64,000 nt of DNA, taken from the NCBI RefSeq assembly GCF_009831575.1, contig NZ_WUUT01000002.1, positions 310,001 through 374,000 of the forward strand, read 5' to 3'. This stretch comes from Halovenus carboxidivorans. Lineage in GTDB: Archaea > Halobacteriota > Halobacteria > Halobacteriales > Haloarculaceae. The notes beneath the pieces were generated by a model that saw only the letters and a list, made by a program, of their open reading frames with translations, did not search any database and was not told the DNA's origin. Positions 51,989 to 61,881 of this stretch are shown here, piece by piece. Position numbers and translations under genes: made by a program. Position 1 is the stretch's first letter. Each line of letters starts with the position of its first letter.

Positions 51989-54900
51989 GTAAGGAACTCG
52001 CGGCTGACGACCTGTCACTACCGATCAAACGCACAGAAGGAGAGACGCTCGAAGAGCGGCTGACATCGAACGCATACCACAACATCCTACCGGCACGGTA
52101 TCTGAAGAAAGACGCCGACGGCAACGTTGCCGAGGAGCCGGAGGACCTGTTCGAGCGCGTCGCGAAAAACATCGCGCTGGCCGAGGCGGTCTACGAGGCC
52201 GACAACCGAGGCATCGAGATCACCGTCACCCCCGACCAGGTCAAACCCGACCACCCGCGACGGGACGAACTGGCCGAGGAGGTCTTCGGCAAAGGGACGA
52301 CGACCGGCGACGACGTCGAAACCGTCCTGAACGAGTACAACGTCAACAAGTTCGCCTACGACACCATCGTTCCGGAGCTTCCGGAGGGCGTCCGCGAGCA
52401 CGTCGAGGAGACCGCAGCGGAGTTCCAGGAACAGATGGAACAGCTCGGCTTCATGCCGAACTCGCCGACGCTGATGAACGCCGGCGACGAACTCCAGCAG
52501 CTCAGCGCGTGTTTCGTCGACTCGCCCGCGGACGACATCGACGACATCCACCAGACGGCCAAGGAGGCCGCACAGGTCTTCCAGAGCGGCGGCGGCATGG
52601 GCTACGCCTTCTGGAAGCTCCGCCCGTACGGCGACCCCGTCGGGTCGACCGGCGGCATCGCCTCCGGACCGATCACGTTCATGCGCACGTACGACCAGAT
52701 GTGCGAGACTATCGCACAGGGCGGTGCCCGCCGCGGTGCACAGATGGGCGTCATGCGCGTCTCTCACCCGGACGTGATCCAGTTCATCCACGCCAAGAAC
52801 AAGGACGTGTCACTGGCGAATACACTGCGACTGAACGATCCCGACGACTTCACGCACACCTCCTTCGCGGAGGCGCTCGAAGAGGCCCGCGATCTGATCG
52901 ACGACGAGGGTCGCGTCCCGGAACACCTCCGGAACGCCGTCGAGGGCCACCTCTCGAATTTCAACATCTCCGTCGGTATCACCGACGACTTCATGGAGGC
53001 CGTCAAGAACGACGAGGAGTTCACCTTCACCAACCCGCGCACCGAGGAGCCGCACATCGCCACCGAGGAGACCGAAGAACTGTACGAGATGTTCGGACTC
53101 GGTGAGTACGTCGAGGCCGGCGAAGTGCTCTCCGTGCCCGCCCGCGAGATCTGGGACGACATCGTCCAGGGCGCACACGAGAACGGCGAACCCGGCGTCG
53201 TCTACCTCGAACGGATCAACAAGAAACACTCCTTCGACGTGGAGGAGCACCCGGATCACGAGATCCTGGCGACGAACCCCTGCGGCGAGCAGCCCCTGGA
53301 GGAGTACGAGGCCTGTAACCTCGGCCACATCAACCTCTCGACGCTGGCCGCGACGAACGCTCCCGACTGGCGTGTCTGGTCGGAGCGACACGCCGACGAG
53401 TACGACAGCCAGGAGGCGGCCATCGGGGCGTTCCTCGAAGAGGCGATCGACTGGGAGGAGTTCGACCGCCGGATCGAACTCGGCACGCGCTTTCTCGAAA
53501 ACGTCGTCACGATGTCCGATTTCCCGGTCGACGAGATCGAGGAGACGGTCCGGGAGATGCGCAAGATCGGACTGGGCATCATGGGGCTGGCTCAGCTGTA
53601 CGTCCAGCTCGGCATGCGGTACGGCAGCGACGAGGCCAACGAGACGGCCCGTCAGCTGATGACCCATATCAACCACGAATCGAAACAGACCAGCCACGAA
53701 CTCGCGGAGGAGCGCGGCACATTCGGCGAGTGGGAGAAATCGAAGTACGCAGATCCCACCGAGTACCGCGAGTGGTTCGAGCACCACACCGGGCTGGACG
53801 CCGACGAGTGGGAAGACGGCTTCCCGATCCGCAACCACAACACGACGACCATCGCGCCGACGGGCACGACCAGCATGGTCGGCAACACCACCGGCGGCTG
53901 TGAGCCCATCTACAACGTCGCCTACTACAAGAACGTCTCCGACGACGTGCAGGGCGACGAGATGCTCGTCGAGTTCGACGACTACTTCCTCCGCACGCTG
54001 GAGGAGAACGGGATCGACGTCGACGCGGTCAAGGAGGAGGCCCAAGAGCAGATGGCCAACAACGAGTTCGACGGCGTCGACGGCCTGACGACGGTGCCCG
54101 ATGCGATCGGTGAACTGTTCGTCACGACGGGTGACCTCTCCGCCAAGGAACACGCCGGCGTCCAGACGGCCTGCCAGCAGGGTGTCGACTCCGCCATCTC
54201 GAAGACGGTCAACGCCCCGAACGACTCGACGGTCGAAGACGCAAAGGAGGTCTTCGAGTACATCTACGACCACGGCGGCAAGGGCGTCACCTACTACCGC
54301 GACGGCACCCGCTCGAAGCAGGTGCTCACCACGCGGGCGCAGAACACGGAGTTCGCCGACATGGACGAGAGCGAACTCATCGAGCAGATCGAAGAGGTCT
54401 TCGGCGGCATCGAGGGCTTCCTTGACCACGAGGAGGTCCAGGCCGCCCTCGACCAGCAGGTCGAGGATCTGCTCGCGTCGGCCGACAACGAGCGGGCCTA
54501 CGCACAGAAACAGAGCCGACCGGACGTGCTCCACGGCATCACCCAGCGCATCGACACGGGCTACGGCAAACTCTACGTCAACATCAACGAGGATCCAAAG
54601 GAGGACCGGCCGTTCGAGCTATTCGCCAACATCGGCAACTCCGGCGGCTTCACCGCCTCCTTCACCGAGGCGCTGGCGAAGACGATTTCGACGGCGCTTC
54701 GCTCGGGTGTCGATCCGAACGAGATTGCCGACGAACTGCAGGGGATCCGCTCGCCGAAAGTCGCCTGGGACAAAGGCGAGCAGATCCAGTCCATCCCCGA
54801 CGCGATCGGGACGGCGATGCGACGCTATCTCGACGGCGACGTCGAGCGGGCGTACCCGCAACAGCAGACCCTCGAAGAGACAACCGAGGAGGCCGAATCC

Positions 54901-55110
54901 GACACCGCGAACGAACGCGTCGAGACCGAACCCGAGACCGACGGCGGTGCCGTCTCGGCGGGTGCGAACGCGGACGCAGGATCGAAGACCGACCAGCAGT
55001 CGATCATCGATTCCGGCGAGAGTCCCGAGTGTCCGGACTGTGGCGCGCTCTCGCTGTACTACTCGGAGGGCTGCAAGACCTGCGAGTCCTGCGGCTGGTC
55101 CGAGTGCTGA
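51985..55110 (+). CDS. nrdJ: Adenosylcobalamin-dependent ribonucleoside-diphosphate reductase (class II)
   Basis: A 1041-residue protein. Active-site and substrate motifs: FMPNSPTLMNAGDELQQLSA, SGGGMGYAFWKLRPYGDPVG, NPCGEQPLEEYEACNLGHIN (catalytic Asn, Cys, Glu) and APTGTTSMVGNTTGGCEPIY. C-terminal zinc/redox Cys: CPDCGALSLY and CKTCESCGWSEC. A low-complexity acidic linker of ~90 residues precedes that tail. Class II enzymes make deoxynucleotides with vitamin B12 and do not need oxygen. The length is typical for the long archaeal type. SD-type GAGGTG supports the start. Confidence 0.95.
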   Translation: MSKELAADDLSLPIKRTEGETLEERLTSNAYHNILPARYLKKDADGNVAEEPEDLFERVAKNIALAEAVYEADNRGIEITVTPDQVKPDHPRRDELAEEVFGKGTTTGDDVETVLNEYNVNKFAYDTIVPELPEGVREHVEETAAEFQEQMEQLGFMPNSPTLMNAGDELQQLSACFVDSPADDIDDIHQTAKEAAQVFQSGGGMGYAFWKLRPYGDPVGSTGGIASGPITFMRTYDQMCETIAQGGARRGAQMGVMRVSHPDVIQFIHAKNKDVSLANTLRLNDPDDFTHTSFAEALEEARDLIDDEGRVPEHLRNAVEGHLSNFNISVGITDDFMEAVKNDEEFTFTNPRTEEPHIATEETEELYEMFGLGEYVEAGEVLSVPAREIWDDIVQGAHENGEPGVVYLERINKKHSFDVEEHPDHEILATNPCGEQPLEEYEACNLGHINLSTLAATNAPDWRVWSERHADEYDSQEAAIGAFLEEAIDWEEFDRRIELGTRFLENVVTMSDFPVDEIEETVREMRKIGLGIMGLAQLYVQLGMRYGSDEANETARQLMTHINHESKQTSHELAEERGTFGEWEKSKYADPTEYREWFEHHTGLDADEWEDGFPIRNHNTTTIAPTGTTSMVGNTTGGCEPIYNVAYYKNVSDDVQGDEMLVEFDDYFLRTLEENGIDVDAVKEEAQEQMANNEFDGVDGLTTVPDAIGELFVTTGDLSAKEHAGVQTACQQGVDSAISKTVNAPNDSTVEDAKEVFEYIYDHGGKGVTYYRDGTRSKQVLTTRAQNTEFADMDESELIEQIEEVFGGIEGFLDHEEVQAALDQQVEDLLASADNERAYAQKQSRPDVLHGITQRIDTGYGKLYVNINEDPKEDRPFELFANIGNSGGFTASFTEALAKTISTALRSGVDPNEIADELQGIRSPKVAWDKGEQIQSIPDAIGTAMRRYLDGDVERAYPQQQTLEETTEEAESDTANERVETEPETDGGAVSAGANADAGSKTDQQSIIDSGESPECPDCGALSLYYSEGCKTCESCGWSEC

Positions 55111-55134
55111 ACGAAGGACACTACGGAGCCAACG

Positions 55135-55254
55135 ATGACAGACGACGGCGGTCGGCCGTGTCCGCGCTGTGACGAGCCGATGTACCGCCGCCACTGCAAG
55201 TACGTCTGTCCACGACACGGCGTCGTCTACGACTGTTCTGACACCTTTTACTGA
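55135..55254 (+). CDS. 39-residue CPxC zinc-finger microprotein
   Basis: A very small protein: GRPCPRCDEPMYRRHCKYVC and PRHGVVYDCSDTFY. CPRC and CKYVCPRHG give three Cys plus His ligands for a zinc finger. Haloarchaea carry many such conserved microproteins. It starts 24 bases after the reductase stop and its end overlaps the convergent membrane gene by seven bases. Confidence 0.7.
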   Translation: MTDDGGRPCPRCDEPMYRRHCKYVCPRHGVVYDCSDTFY

Positions 55255-55913
55255 CGGTCGAGCGAGTTTCCGGACCGGAGGCGCCGGTAGACGGGACCGG
55301 CCAGCAGAAGTACGGTCAGTCCGGCGAGCGCGACGATCAGCTCCGGCGGAAGGGCGAACGAGGAGAAATCCAGCGTCCGCATCGACGCGCCGGCGAAGAC
55401 GGCGACGAAGGCCCACGGCACCTCCCCGACCATCGTGCCGAGCAGGAACGGTCCGGCCGAGACACCCGACAGTCCGGCGGCGTAGGAGATCGGATCGCCG
55501 GGAATCGGGGAGAACCGGGCGGCCACGACCCCCCGGAGATCACCGGTGGCAGAGAAGAACTGCTCGGCGGTATCGCTGACGTAGCCGAACAGGCCGATAC
55601 TGTCGTCGGCGTACCGGCCGAGCAGATACGGCGGGAGCGCGGTCAGCGCCGCGCCGGCAATTGCGAGGCCGAACCCGGCGGCCGGGCCGTAGAGATAGCC
55701 CAGCAGGACCGCGACGGAGGTCACTGGCCAGAGGAGAAACGGCCGAACGAGGTAGAGACCGACCAGCGCCGCCGCGAAGAGGAGCGGACGGGAGGCGAGA
55801 TGTTCGAGCCACACGAGGACGGCCCCGGGCGAGAACAGCACCGCCGCGAGGCCGGCAACGCTCAGCAGGCCCGCGAGCCCGAGAAGTTGTCGCCTCGTCG
55901 CAGCGCGCATCAT
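55248..55913 (-). CDS. TVP38/TMEM64 (DedA-like) membrane protein
   Basis: About 221 residues with five or six membrane segments: LLGLAGLLSVAGLAAVLFSP, ASRPLLFAAALVGLYLVRPF, VTSVAVLLGYLYGPAAGFGL and GTMVGEVPWAFVAVFAGASM. The VVAARFSPIPGDPISYAAGL loop is the conserved TVP38-family re-entrant loop with Arg and Pro. Members include lipid scramblase- and DedA-like proteins. Which transport or lipid step is unknown. Confidence 0.86.
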   Translation of the reverse strand: MMRAATRRQLLGLAGLLSVAGLAAVLFSPGAVLVWLEHLASRPLLFAAALVGLYLVRPFLLWPVTSVAVLLGYLYGPAAGFGLAIAGAALTALPPYLLGRYADDSIGLFGYVSDTAEQFFSATGDLRGVVAARFSPIPGDPISYAAGLSGVSAGPFLLGTMVGEVPWAFVAVFAGASMRTLDFSSFALPPELIVALAGLTVLLLAGPVYRRLRSGNSLDRQ

Positions 55914-55969
55914 CGGATGACAGGTCCACGTCATCAAACGCTTTGTGGTCCGCGCCCGTTGATCCGGGT

Positions 55970-56350
55970 GTGACGGAGGACCCGCCAGCCGAACCGGTTC
56001 GCGAGCGGATCGAACTCGGCGTCGAACTGCTCGCCCACTGTGAGGACGATCAGATGCCGCTGTCGGACGCGGTCGACCGGATCGAGACGATCACGAGCGA
56101 TCCGGCGATCACCAGAGAGATCCTCGATACCGCGGAGATGCGCGGGATCATCGACCGGGGCGACGGCGTGATCCACACCAACTCGGGATCGGTTCTCAGT
56201 TTCGAGGCCGACGTGGTCGAGCGAGAGGGGGAGTTCACCTGTCGACGCTGCGGGGCCGATATCTCGACGGGCTATTTCGTGACCTTCGAGGCGGGCGAAC
56301 ACGGCCCCTTCGGGTCGTCGTGTATCCGGAAAGTCACCGGGCGAGAGTGA
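55970..56350 (+). CDS. Zinc-binding small protein (DUF5830-like)
   Basis: A 126-residue protein with GTG start. The first ~80 residues are helical (VRERIELGVELLAHCEDDQM, AVDRIETITSDPAITREILD). The last part has TCRRCGADISTGYFVTFEAG and GSSCIRKVTG: three Cys plus perhaps one more ligand for zinc, with a ribbon-like fold. Function unknown. Its end abuts the convergent coiled-coil gene. Confidence 0.75.
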   Translation: MTEDPPAEPVRERIELGVELLAHCEDDQMPLSDAVDRIETITSDPAITREILDTAEMRGIIDRGDGVIHTNSGSVLSFEADVVEREGEFTCRRCGADISTGYFVTFEAGEHGPFGSSCIRKVTGRE

Positions 56351-57406
56351 TCAGGTCTGGCGGCGGAGCTCCTCGATCAGTTGCTCGATGGTCTCGCGCT
56401 GGGTCTGAATCTCCTCGCTCTGCTCGGCGAGTTGCTGCTGTTGGGCCTCGACGGCCTCGGTGAGCGTTTCGACCTGCTCGCGCAACCGTTCGAGTTCCTC
56501 GCCGCGGTCCTGCTTGGCGTCGTCGGTGTCCGGGGTCGATGTCGGTCGCCCGCCGCCGGAGGGGTCCGCAGACGGAGCGTCCGTCTCGGCTTCTGCGACG
56601 ACTGTCGCCCCATCACCCCCGACAGCGGGACTCTCAGTGTCGTCTCCTGCCGTCTCGTGGTCGGACTCGTGGCTGTCGTCATCGTCGTCGCCGACCAGCG
56701 GCGAGATGTTCTCGTCGAGGCCGAGTCCACTCTCTCCGGTCGCGTCGGACGGGGAGTCAGTCTCGGCTTGCTGACCGATCTGTTTGTTGAGGGCCTCCAG
56801 GGAGTCGACGTCGTGGTAGGCAAACAGCGCGTTCGTCAGCGTCTGTCGGAGCCGGCGGGCCTCGTCGCTGGGAGCCTTGATCCGCTGTGGGCGGCCGCCG
56901 ACCGAGATGACGACCTGGGTTGCGACGCTGCCCTCCTCGAACTCCAGCCCGGTGACATCCTCGAAGGCGTACTCCTCGAAGTCGGGGTCCCAGACGTACG
57001 CGCCGACGTGTTTGAGCAACTGTGAGTCGGTGACGACGAGCGTGAGTTCGCTGAACAGAAAGACGCCGGCGACGGCCTCCTCCTCGTCGATGACGCCGGC
57101 GGCCCTGAGCACGCCGGTGAGCAGCCGCGAGAGTACCTGATCGGCTCGGTTGCTCGCCACCTTGAACTTCTCGACGCTGTCGACGTACTCCAGGGCGAAG
57201 GTCGTCTTGCGGCGGCCCTCGGAGAGGTTCAGTCGCTCGATATCGTGGCTGTATGTGTCGACGCTCTCGTCGCTCAACAGTCCCTCGCCGCGGTACAGAA
57301 GGGTCCGTGTCGGCGTGAAACAGATCACGTCGTCGTCGCCGAGGCTCACTGCCGACTGGATCGTCTCCCCGTCCGCAGCCGCTGCGATCCGGTCCGGAAT
57401 CTCCAT
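56351..57406 (-). CDS. Conserved haloarchaeal protein with PH-like N-terminus and coiled-coil tail (DUF7115-like)
   Basis: A 351-residue protein. Residues 1-200 contain two similar beta-rich modules (CFTPTRTLLYRGEGLLSDES... and VFLFSELTLVVTDSQLLKHV..., GGRPQRIKAPSDEARRLRQT), resembling a PH-like domain used for membrane or protein binding. Residues ~210-300 are an acidic linker. The tail is a Glu/Gln-rich coiled coil (LERLREQVETLTEAVEAQQQ). No catalytic motif. Function unknown. Confidence 0.78.
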   Translation of the reverse strand: MEIPDRIAAAADGETIQSAVSLGDDDVICFTPTRTLLYRGEGLLSDESVDTYSHDIERLNLSEGRRKTTFALEYVDSVEKFKVASNRADQVLSRLLTGVLRAAGVIDEEEAVAGVFLFSELTLVVTDSQLLKHVGAYVWDPDFEEYAFEDVTGLEFEEGSVATQVVISVGGRPQRIKAPSDEARRLRQTLTNALFAYHDVDSLEALNKQIGQQAETDSPSDATGESGLGLDENISPLVGDDDDDSHESDHETAGDDTESPAVGGDGATVVAEAETDAPSADPSGGGRPTSTPDTDDAKQDRGEELERLREQVETLTEAVEAQQQQLAEQSEEIQTQRETIEQLIEELRRQT

Positions 57407-57458
57407 GCTCGGGATGTTCCCGTCAGCGTATATAAATCCGCGGGTCGGGAGCGAACGC

Positions 57459-59606
57459 TCACTCGAGCGTCTCCGCGATCACGTCGCGGTAGGCCTGAAT
57501 CTGCTCGGCTTCGAGGGTCGTCGTCTCGCCGTCGAGCGACAGCGAGAGCGTCCCGGAGCCGTCGGCGCTCCCGAGTTGGGTCACCGGCGCGACACCGTCG
57601 AACGCCGCTCGAACGTCCTCGGGGGCGGTCGTCTCGACGACGACCCGGCCGGGTCGTTCGTCGAACAGCGCCGGAGTCGAGCCGTCGACGGTGACGGAAG
57701 CCCCCGCATCGCCCGAGACCATCTCCGCCAGGGCGACCGCGAGGCCGCCGTGGCTCACGTCGTGGGTGGCGAGTGTCGTCTCGCGGTCGGCGACGGCCGC
57801 CGCCGTCTCGACGAACCCGCTCGGGTCCTCGGGGACGGCCGGGAACCGATCGGTCCCGCCGAAGGCCGACAGGTACTCCGAGCCGCCGAGCCGAGCCTCT
57901 CGCCCTCCCGCGACCGGCCCCTCACCGACGAGCAGAATATCGCCCTCGCCGGACAGCGACAGCGGCGGTGCGTCGTAGCTGTCTTTGGTTCCGACGACAG
58001 CGAGCGTCGGCGTCGGTGGGATCGGGCCGCTCGGTGAGTCGTTGTACAGCGAGACGTTGCCGCCGACGACCGGCACGTCGAGTCGCCGGCACATCTCGGC
58101 CAGTCCGTCGACGATATCCGAAAAGCCGCCGTATACGTCCGGTTTCTCCGGGTTGCCGCCGTTGAGACAGTCCACCGCCGCGTGGGGAACGGCGCCTTTC
58201 GCGGCGAGGTTGGTCGCGTTCTCCAGTGCGACTGCCCGCGCCCCGTCGTACGGCGCGGCGTCCGTCCAGTTCGGATCGGCACCCGAACTGAACGCGAGCC
58301 CCACGTCGGCCTCCCGCACCGCGAGCACGGCGGCGTCGTCGCCCGGTCGCACCGAGGTTCGGACCTGGACTTCGTGGTCGTACTGCCGGTAGACCCAGCG
58401 TTTCGAGGCGGTGTTCGGACTCGACAGGACGGATTCCAGCGCCGCATCGAGGTCGGCGTCGGGGAGGTCGCGCTCGGCTGTCGGCTGTGGCTCGGTGGGC
58501 AGGTCGTTCATCGGTGCGCCCTCTCCCAGGAAGTGGGCGTCGACATCGACGACAGTCTCGCCCTCGAACGTACAGCGGTAGTTGCCCTCGGTGACTTCAC
58601 CGATGACGGAGGCGCCGAGGTCGTACCGCTCGGCGACCGCTTTCACCTCCTCGACGTTCTCCGGGGTGACCTCGTAACACATCCGTTCCTGTGACTCCGA
58701 GAGGAGAATCTCCAGCGCGGTCATGTTCGGTTCGCGCTGGTGGACGGCGTCGAGTTCGATGTCAGCGCCGAGACCGCCCTTGGCGACCATCTCGCTCGAC
58801 GCGCCGCCCAGACCCGCCGCGCCGAGGTCGCGCGCGGATTCGATCAGGTCTTCGTCGAGGAGGCGTTCGCTGGCCTCGATCAGCAGTTTCTCCGTGTACG
58901 GATCACCGACCTGGACCGCGGGGCGGTCCTCGGTCTCGGCGTCTTCGGAGAGGTCCTCGCTGGCGAAGGAAGCGCCGCCGAGACCATCGCGGCCGGTGGC
59001 GTTGCCGACGAGGACGAGTTTGTTACCCGGCTGTTGTGCCTCTGCGGTGACCATCCGGTCGGGGTCGTCGATCAGCCCGATACAGGCGACGTTCACCAGC
59101 GGGTTGCCCTCGTAGTCGTCGTGGAAGGCGACGCTGCCCGTCACCGTCGGGACGCCGATACAGTTGCCGTAGTGGCTGATCCCCTCGACGACCCCCTCGA
59201 AGAGATACCGGGAGTGCTCGCGGTCGAAGTCCCCGAAGTACAGCGAGTCGGCCAGTGCAATGGGATAGGCGCCCATCGAGAGCGTGTCCCGGACGATTCC
59301 GCCGACGCCGGTCGCCGCGCCGTCGAACGGGTCGACGTAGGAGGGGTGGTTGTGACTCTCGACACCCATCGTGATGTACGCCTCCGAGCCGTCCTCGCCG
59401 GCGGGCAGAGAGACGACCGCCGCGTCGTCGCCCGGGCCGACGACCACCTGTTCGCCCTCGGAGTCGAAGGCGCTCAGAAGCGGCCGCGAGGAGCGATACG
59501 CGCAGTGCTCGCTCCAGAGGTTCTCGAACAGTGCCGCCTCCGCCGGCGTCGGTTCGCGACCGAGGTGGTCGACGATGAGTTCGTGGTCGGAATCGTCCAG
59601 ACTCAT
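57459..59606 (-). CDS. purL: Phosphoribosylformylglycinamidine synthase subunit PurL
   Basis: A 715-residue small-type PurL. Visible marks: [78 protein letters not shown] and the second-half [20 protein letters not shown]. It catalyses the ATP-dependent conversion of FGAR to FGAM in purine synthesis, in complex with PurQ and PurS encoded elsewhere. Full length, no oddities. Confidence 0.95.
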   Translation of the reverse strand: MSLDDSDHELIVDHLGREPTPAEAALFENLWSEHCAYRSSRPLLSAFDSEGEQVVVGPGDDAAVVSLPAGEDGSEAYITMGVESHNHPSYVDPFDGAATGVGGIVRDTLSMGAYPIALADSLYFGDFDREHSRYLFEGVVEGISHYGNCIGVPTVTGSVAFHDDYEGNPLVNVACIGLIDDPDRMVTAEAQQPGNKLVLVGNATGRDGLGGASFASEDLSEDAETEDRPAVQVGDPYTEKLLIEASERLLDEDLIESARDLGAAGLGGASSEMVAKGGLGADIELDAVHQREPNMTALEILLSESQERMCYEVTPENVEEVKAVAERYDLGASVIGEVTEGNYRCTFEGETVVDVDAHFLGEGAPMNDLPTEPQPTAERDLPDADLDAALESVLSSPNTASKRWVYRQYDHEVQVRTSVRPGDDAAVLAVREADVGLAFSSGADPNWTDAAPYDGARAVALENATNLAAKGAVPHAAVDCLNGGNPEKPDVYGGFSDIVDGLAEMCRRLDVPVVGGNVSLYNDSPSGPIPPTPTLAVVGTKDSYDAPPLSLSGEGDILLVGEGPVAGGREARLGGSEYLSAFGGTDRFPAVPEDPSGFVETAAAVADRETTLATHDVSHGGLAVALAEMVSGDAGASVTVDGSTPALFDERPGRVVVETTAPEDVRAAFDGVAPVTQLGSADGSGTLSLSLDGETTTLEAEQIQAYRDVIAETLE

Positions 59607-59694
59607 TGTGTTCCCGTTGCCAGAGGCCGGTGAAAGCGCTTACTATGCCGGCCGCAGCGAAACGGAGAAGAGACGAGTTCGTCCCGAGAGTCGA

Positions 59695-61773
59695 TCAGGC
59701 CGCCTGCAGCGCGGAGAGTTCCTCGGCCAGCGCCTCGATCAGCGCCTCCCGGGCGGCGTCGCGCTTGCCGGAGAGGAACTCGATACGGCCGTCACGGGCA
59801 CCGCGGACGTCGAGCGCCGCACCGGGCGCGTTCTCGCCGGCGCGTTCGGCCACGCCGCGGATATCGACGCCCGACTGGCTCCGGATGTACGCCTCGTCGG
59901 TCGCGACGCCGATCAGCGCGCCGGCGTCGTCGCGGTGCCGGCGGAACAGTTCGTCGAGCAGCAACGGCTCCGGCGGGAACTCGTACTGGTGGGTGTACGA
60001 GTCCGTGTCCAGGACGAGAATCGTCTCGCCGTCGACGGTCCGCTCCTCCAGATTGGCCTCGGCCGTCTCGATTTCGGACTCCAGCCGCGTCCGGAACTGC
60101 TCGCTGATGTGCTCGGCCAGTCCGACCGGGTCCTCCGCCTCGTCGGCAAAGAGCAGATCCGAGATCAGTTCGCGTTTGTCCTCGTAGGACTGGTAGAACG
60201 CCTCCAGGGCGACCGCTTCCCGGAGTTTTCGGGTATCGTCGGCGCTGTAACCGGTCTCGGCGGCCAGCGCCGTGTACTGGTCGGGCGCGTCCTCCCAGAA
60301 GCTCACGGCCGGCAGGTGGCCCAGTTCCGTCCGCACGTCGGGATTGACGTGTGCGCCGACGGTCGCGCCGAGCACCGTCGCGGTCGTCTCGTAATCGCCT
60401 TCCAGCGTCGGGCTGACGAGGATGTCGACGGCCTCCGCGACGCCCTCCTCGATTGTCCGCTCGTCGACGACGACCCGTCGTGCGTCGTAGGTGTCGAGCA
60501 GGTCGAAGCCGTCGATGGACTCCGCCGACCCGCCCGCGCCGACGAAGACGAACAGCGGCAGGGTCTCGCCGTGTCGGTCGCGATTCTGGAGCATCGTCGT
60601 GATGTCTTTCGTCGCGTCGTTCATGTCGTAGACCGACCCTTCCAGCGGCCGTCGGTCGAAGTAGTGATATTCCGCCTCGCCGGCGCCGTGTTCCTCGCGG
60701 ATCAGCGGCAGCGTCGCCCGCTCGATGGCGGAACTGGCCGCGTAGCCGTCGGCGGTGCCGGCGTGTCGGACGACGATCGGCCGCCCCTCGATGACGGCCC
60801 GTCGGATCGCCGTCGCGGCGTCGCGAATCGGCTCCGCGACGGCCTCGACCGCGGGGTCGTCGGTCAACGGCTCGAACTCGGCGGGGCGAGCGCGCTGGAC
60901 GACCGCTTCCTCCATCCGCTCGGTGACTGCATCGCGCTCCTCGTCGGTCAGGATCACCAGCGCCTCGGTCTCGACCTGAATGTCGCCGCGCCGCCGTTCG
61001 ACCTCGCCCTCGATGCGGACGATGTCTCCCTCGTCGACCTCGGGGTAGGCTCGGACGCCCGCCTCCTCGAAGGCCGCACACTCGACGGTGCCCGTCTCGT
61101 CACGAAGCTCGAAGACCGTCGGACCGCTCGTCTGGCGCGCGGTCTCGATTTCGCCTTCGAGGCGAACGCGCTCGCCGACGAGTTCGTCGAGGTGATCGAC
61201 GGTCGCCTGCTCGAACTCCGCGGTCGGCTCCTCGGAGTCCTCCTCCGCCTCCGGCTCGGAGTCGTCCTCCGCCTTCGCTTCCGTCTCGGGCTCGGACCCC
61301 TCCTGGGACTGCGAGACCGGTTCCGGCTCGCCGATGTCCGGCTCGGAGTCGCTCCCCGTCTCCTGCTCCTGCTCGTCCGCGCTCTCTTCCTCGTCGAGCA
61401 ACTCCTGGCCCGCGTCGGGGTCGTCGACGAGCGCCCCGCGGAACCGGGATTTCTCCTGGCGGATCGACCAGCCGAGGTCGACGTTGCCGTTGTCTCTGAC
61501 GTTCTGTACCTGGACGAAAATCGTATCGCCCGGATCGAAGTCCATGCTGTCGAGTCGCTGGTCGAGTTCGCTTTTGTGCAACAGTCCGGTGACGCTGTCA
61601 CCGATGTCGACGAAGATACCGAACTCGGCGTAGCCGTCGACCGTACCGCGGTAGTACCGATTCGGTGTCAGCTCGTCCGGTTCCGTCCCCCGGAACTCGA
61701 AGACGACATCCTCTTCGTGAAGCTCACAGACGCGTCCATCGACAGATGAACCGCAGATGATACACGATCCCAT
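59695..61773 (-). CDS. S1/OB/DHH family protein (RecJ-like, degenerate DHH)
   Basis: A 692-residue protein. An N-terminal zinc finger (CIICGSSVDGRVCELHEEDV) precedes an S1 RNA-binding domain (PNRYYRGTVDGYAEFGIFVD, VTGLLHKSELDQ). An acidic linker (~120-200) and an OB fold (RVRLEGEIETARQTSGPTVF) follow. The DHH-type core has VRHAGTADGYAASSAIERA, but the DHH triad position reads VVVDERT, so the metal-binding Asp-His-His is lost and the nuclease is probably inactive or altered. RecJ-family paralogues in haloarchaea act with replication or repair proteins; a non-catalytic partner is likely. Confidence 0.82.
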   Translation of the reverse strand: MGSCIICGSSVDGRVCELHEEDVVFEFRGTEPDELTPNRYYRGTVDGYAEFGIFVDIGDSVTGLLHKSELDQRLDSMDFDPGDTIFVQVQNVRDNGNVDLGWSIRQEKSRFRGALVDDPDAGQELLDEEESADEQEQETGSDSEPDIGEPEPVSQSQEGSEPETEAKAEDDSEPEAEEDSEEPTAEFEQATVDHLDELVGERVRLEGEIETARQTSGPTVFELRDETGTVECAAFEEAGVRAYPEVDEGDIVRIEGEVERRRGDIQVETEALVILTDEERDAVTERMEEAVVQRARPAEFEPLTDDPAVEAVAEPIRDAATAIRRAVIEGRPIVVRHAGTADGYAASSAIERATLPLIREEHGAGEAEYHYFDRRPLEGSVYDMNDATKDITTMLQNRDRHGETLPLFVFVGAGGSAESIDGFDLLDTYDARRVVVDERTIEEGVAEAVDILVSPTLEGDYETTATVLGATVGAHVNPDVRTELGHLPAVSFWEDAPDQYTALAAETGYSADDTRKLREAVALEAFYQSYEDKRELISDLLFADEAEDPVGLAEHISEQFRTRLESEIETAEANLEERTVDGETILVLDTDSYTHQYEFPPEPLLLDELFRRHRDDAGALIGVATDEAYIRSQSGVDIRGVAERAGENAPGAALDVRGARDGRIEFLSGKRDAAREALIEALAEELSALQAA

Positions 61774-61881
61774 TGCCGTTAGCAAGTGCGTCCGGCCTAA
61801 AACTGTTGTCGGATTGGCTCTGTCACGCGGCCCGACAGAACGCGTTTGTTCCTCCGAAGGAATCGATACTCCCGACTCCCC

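Noticed and set aside
52810-54534. Long minus-strand frame of 574 codons
   Set aside because: Antisense to ribonucleotide reductase; Leu/Val/Asp-rich without recognisable motifs. Long antisense frames are common in GC-rich codon use.
59371-61749. Long plus-strand frame of 792 codons
   Set aside because: It is antisense to the purL start and the RecJ-like gene, which have clear motifs; the composition is shadow-like.
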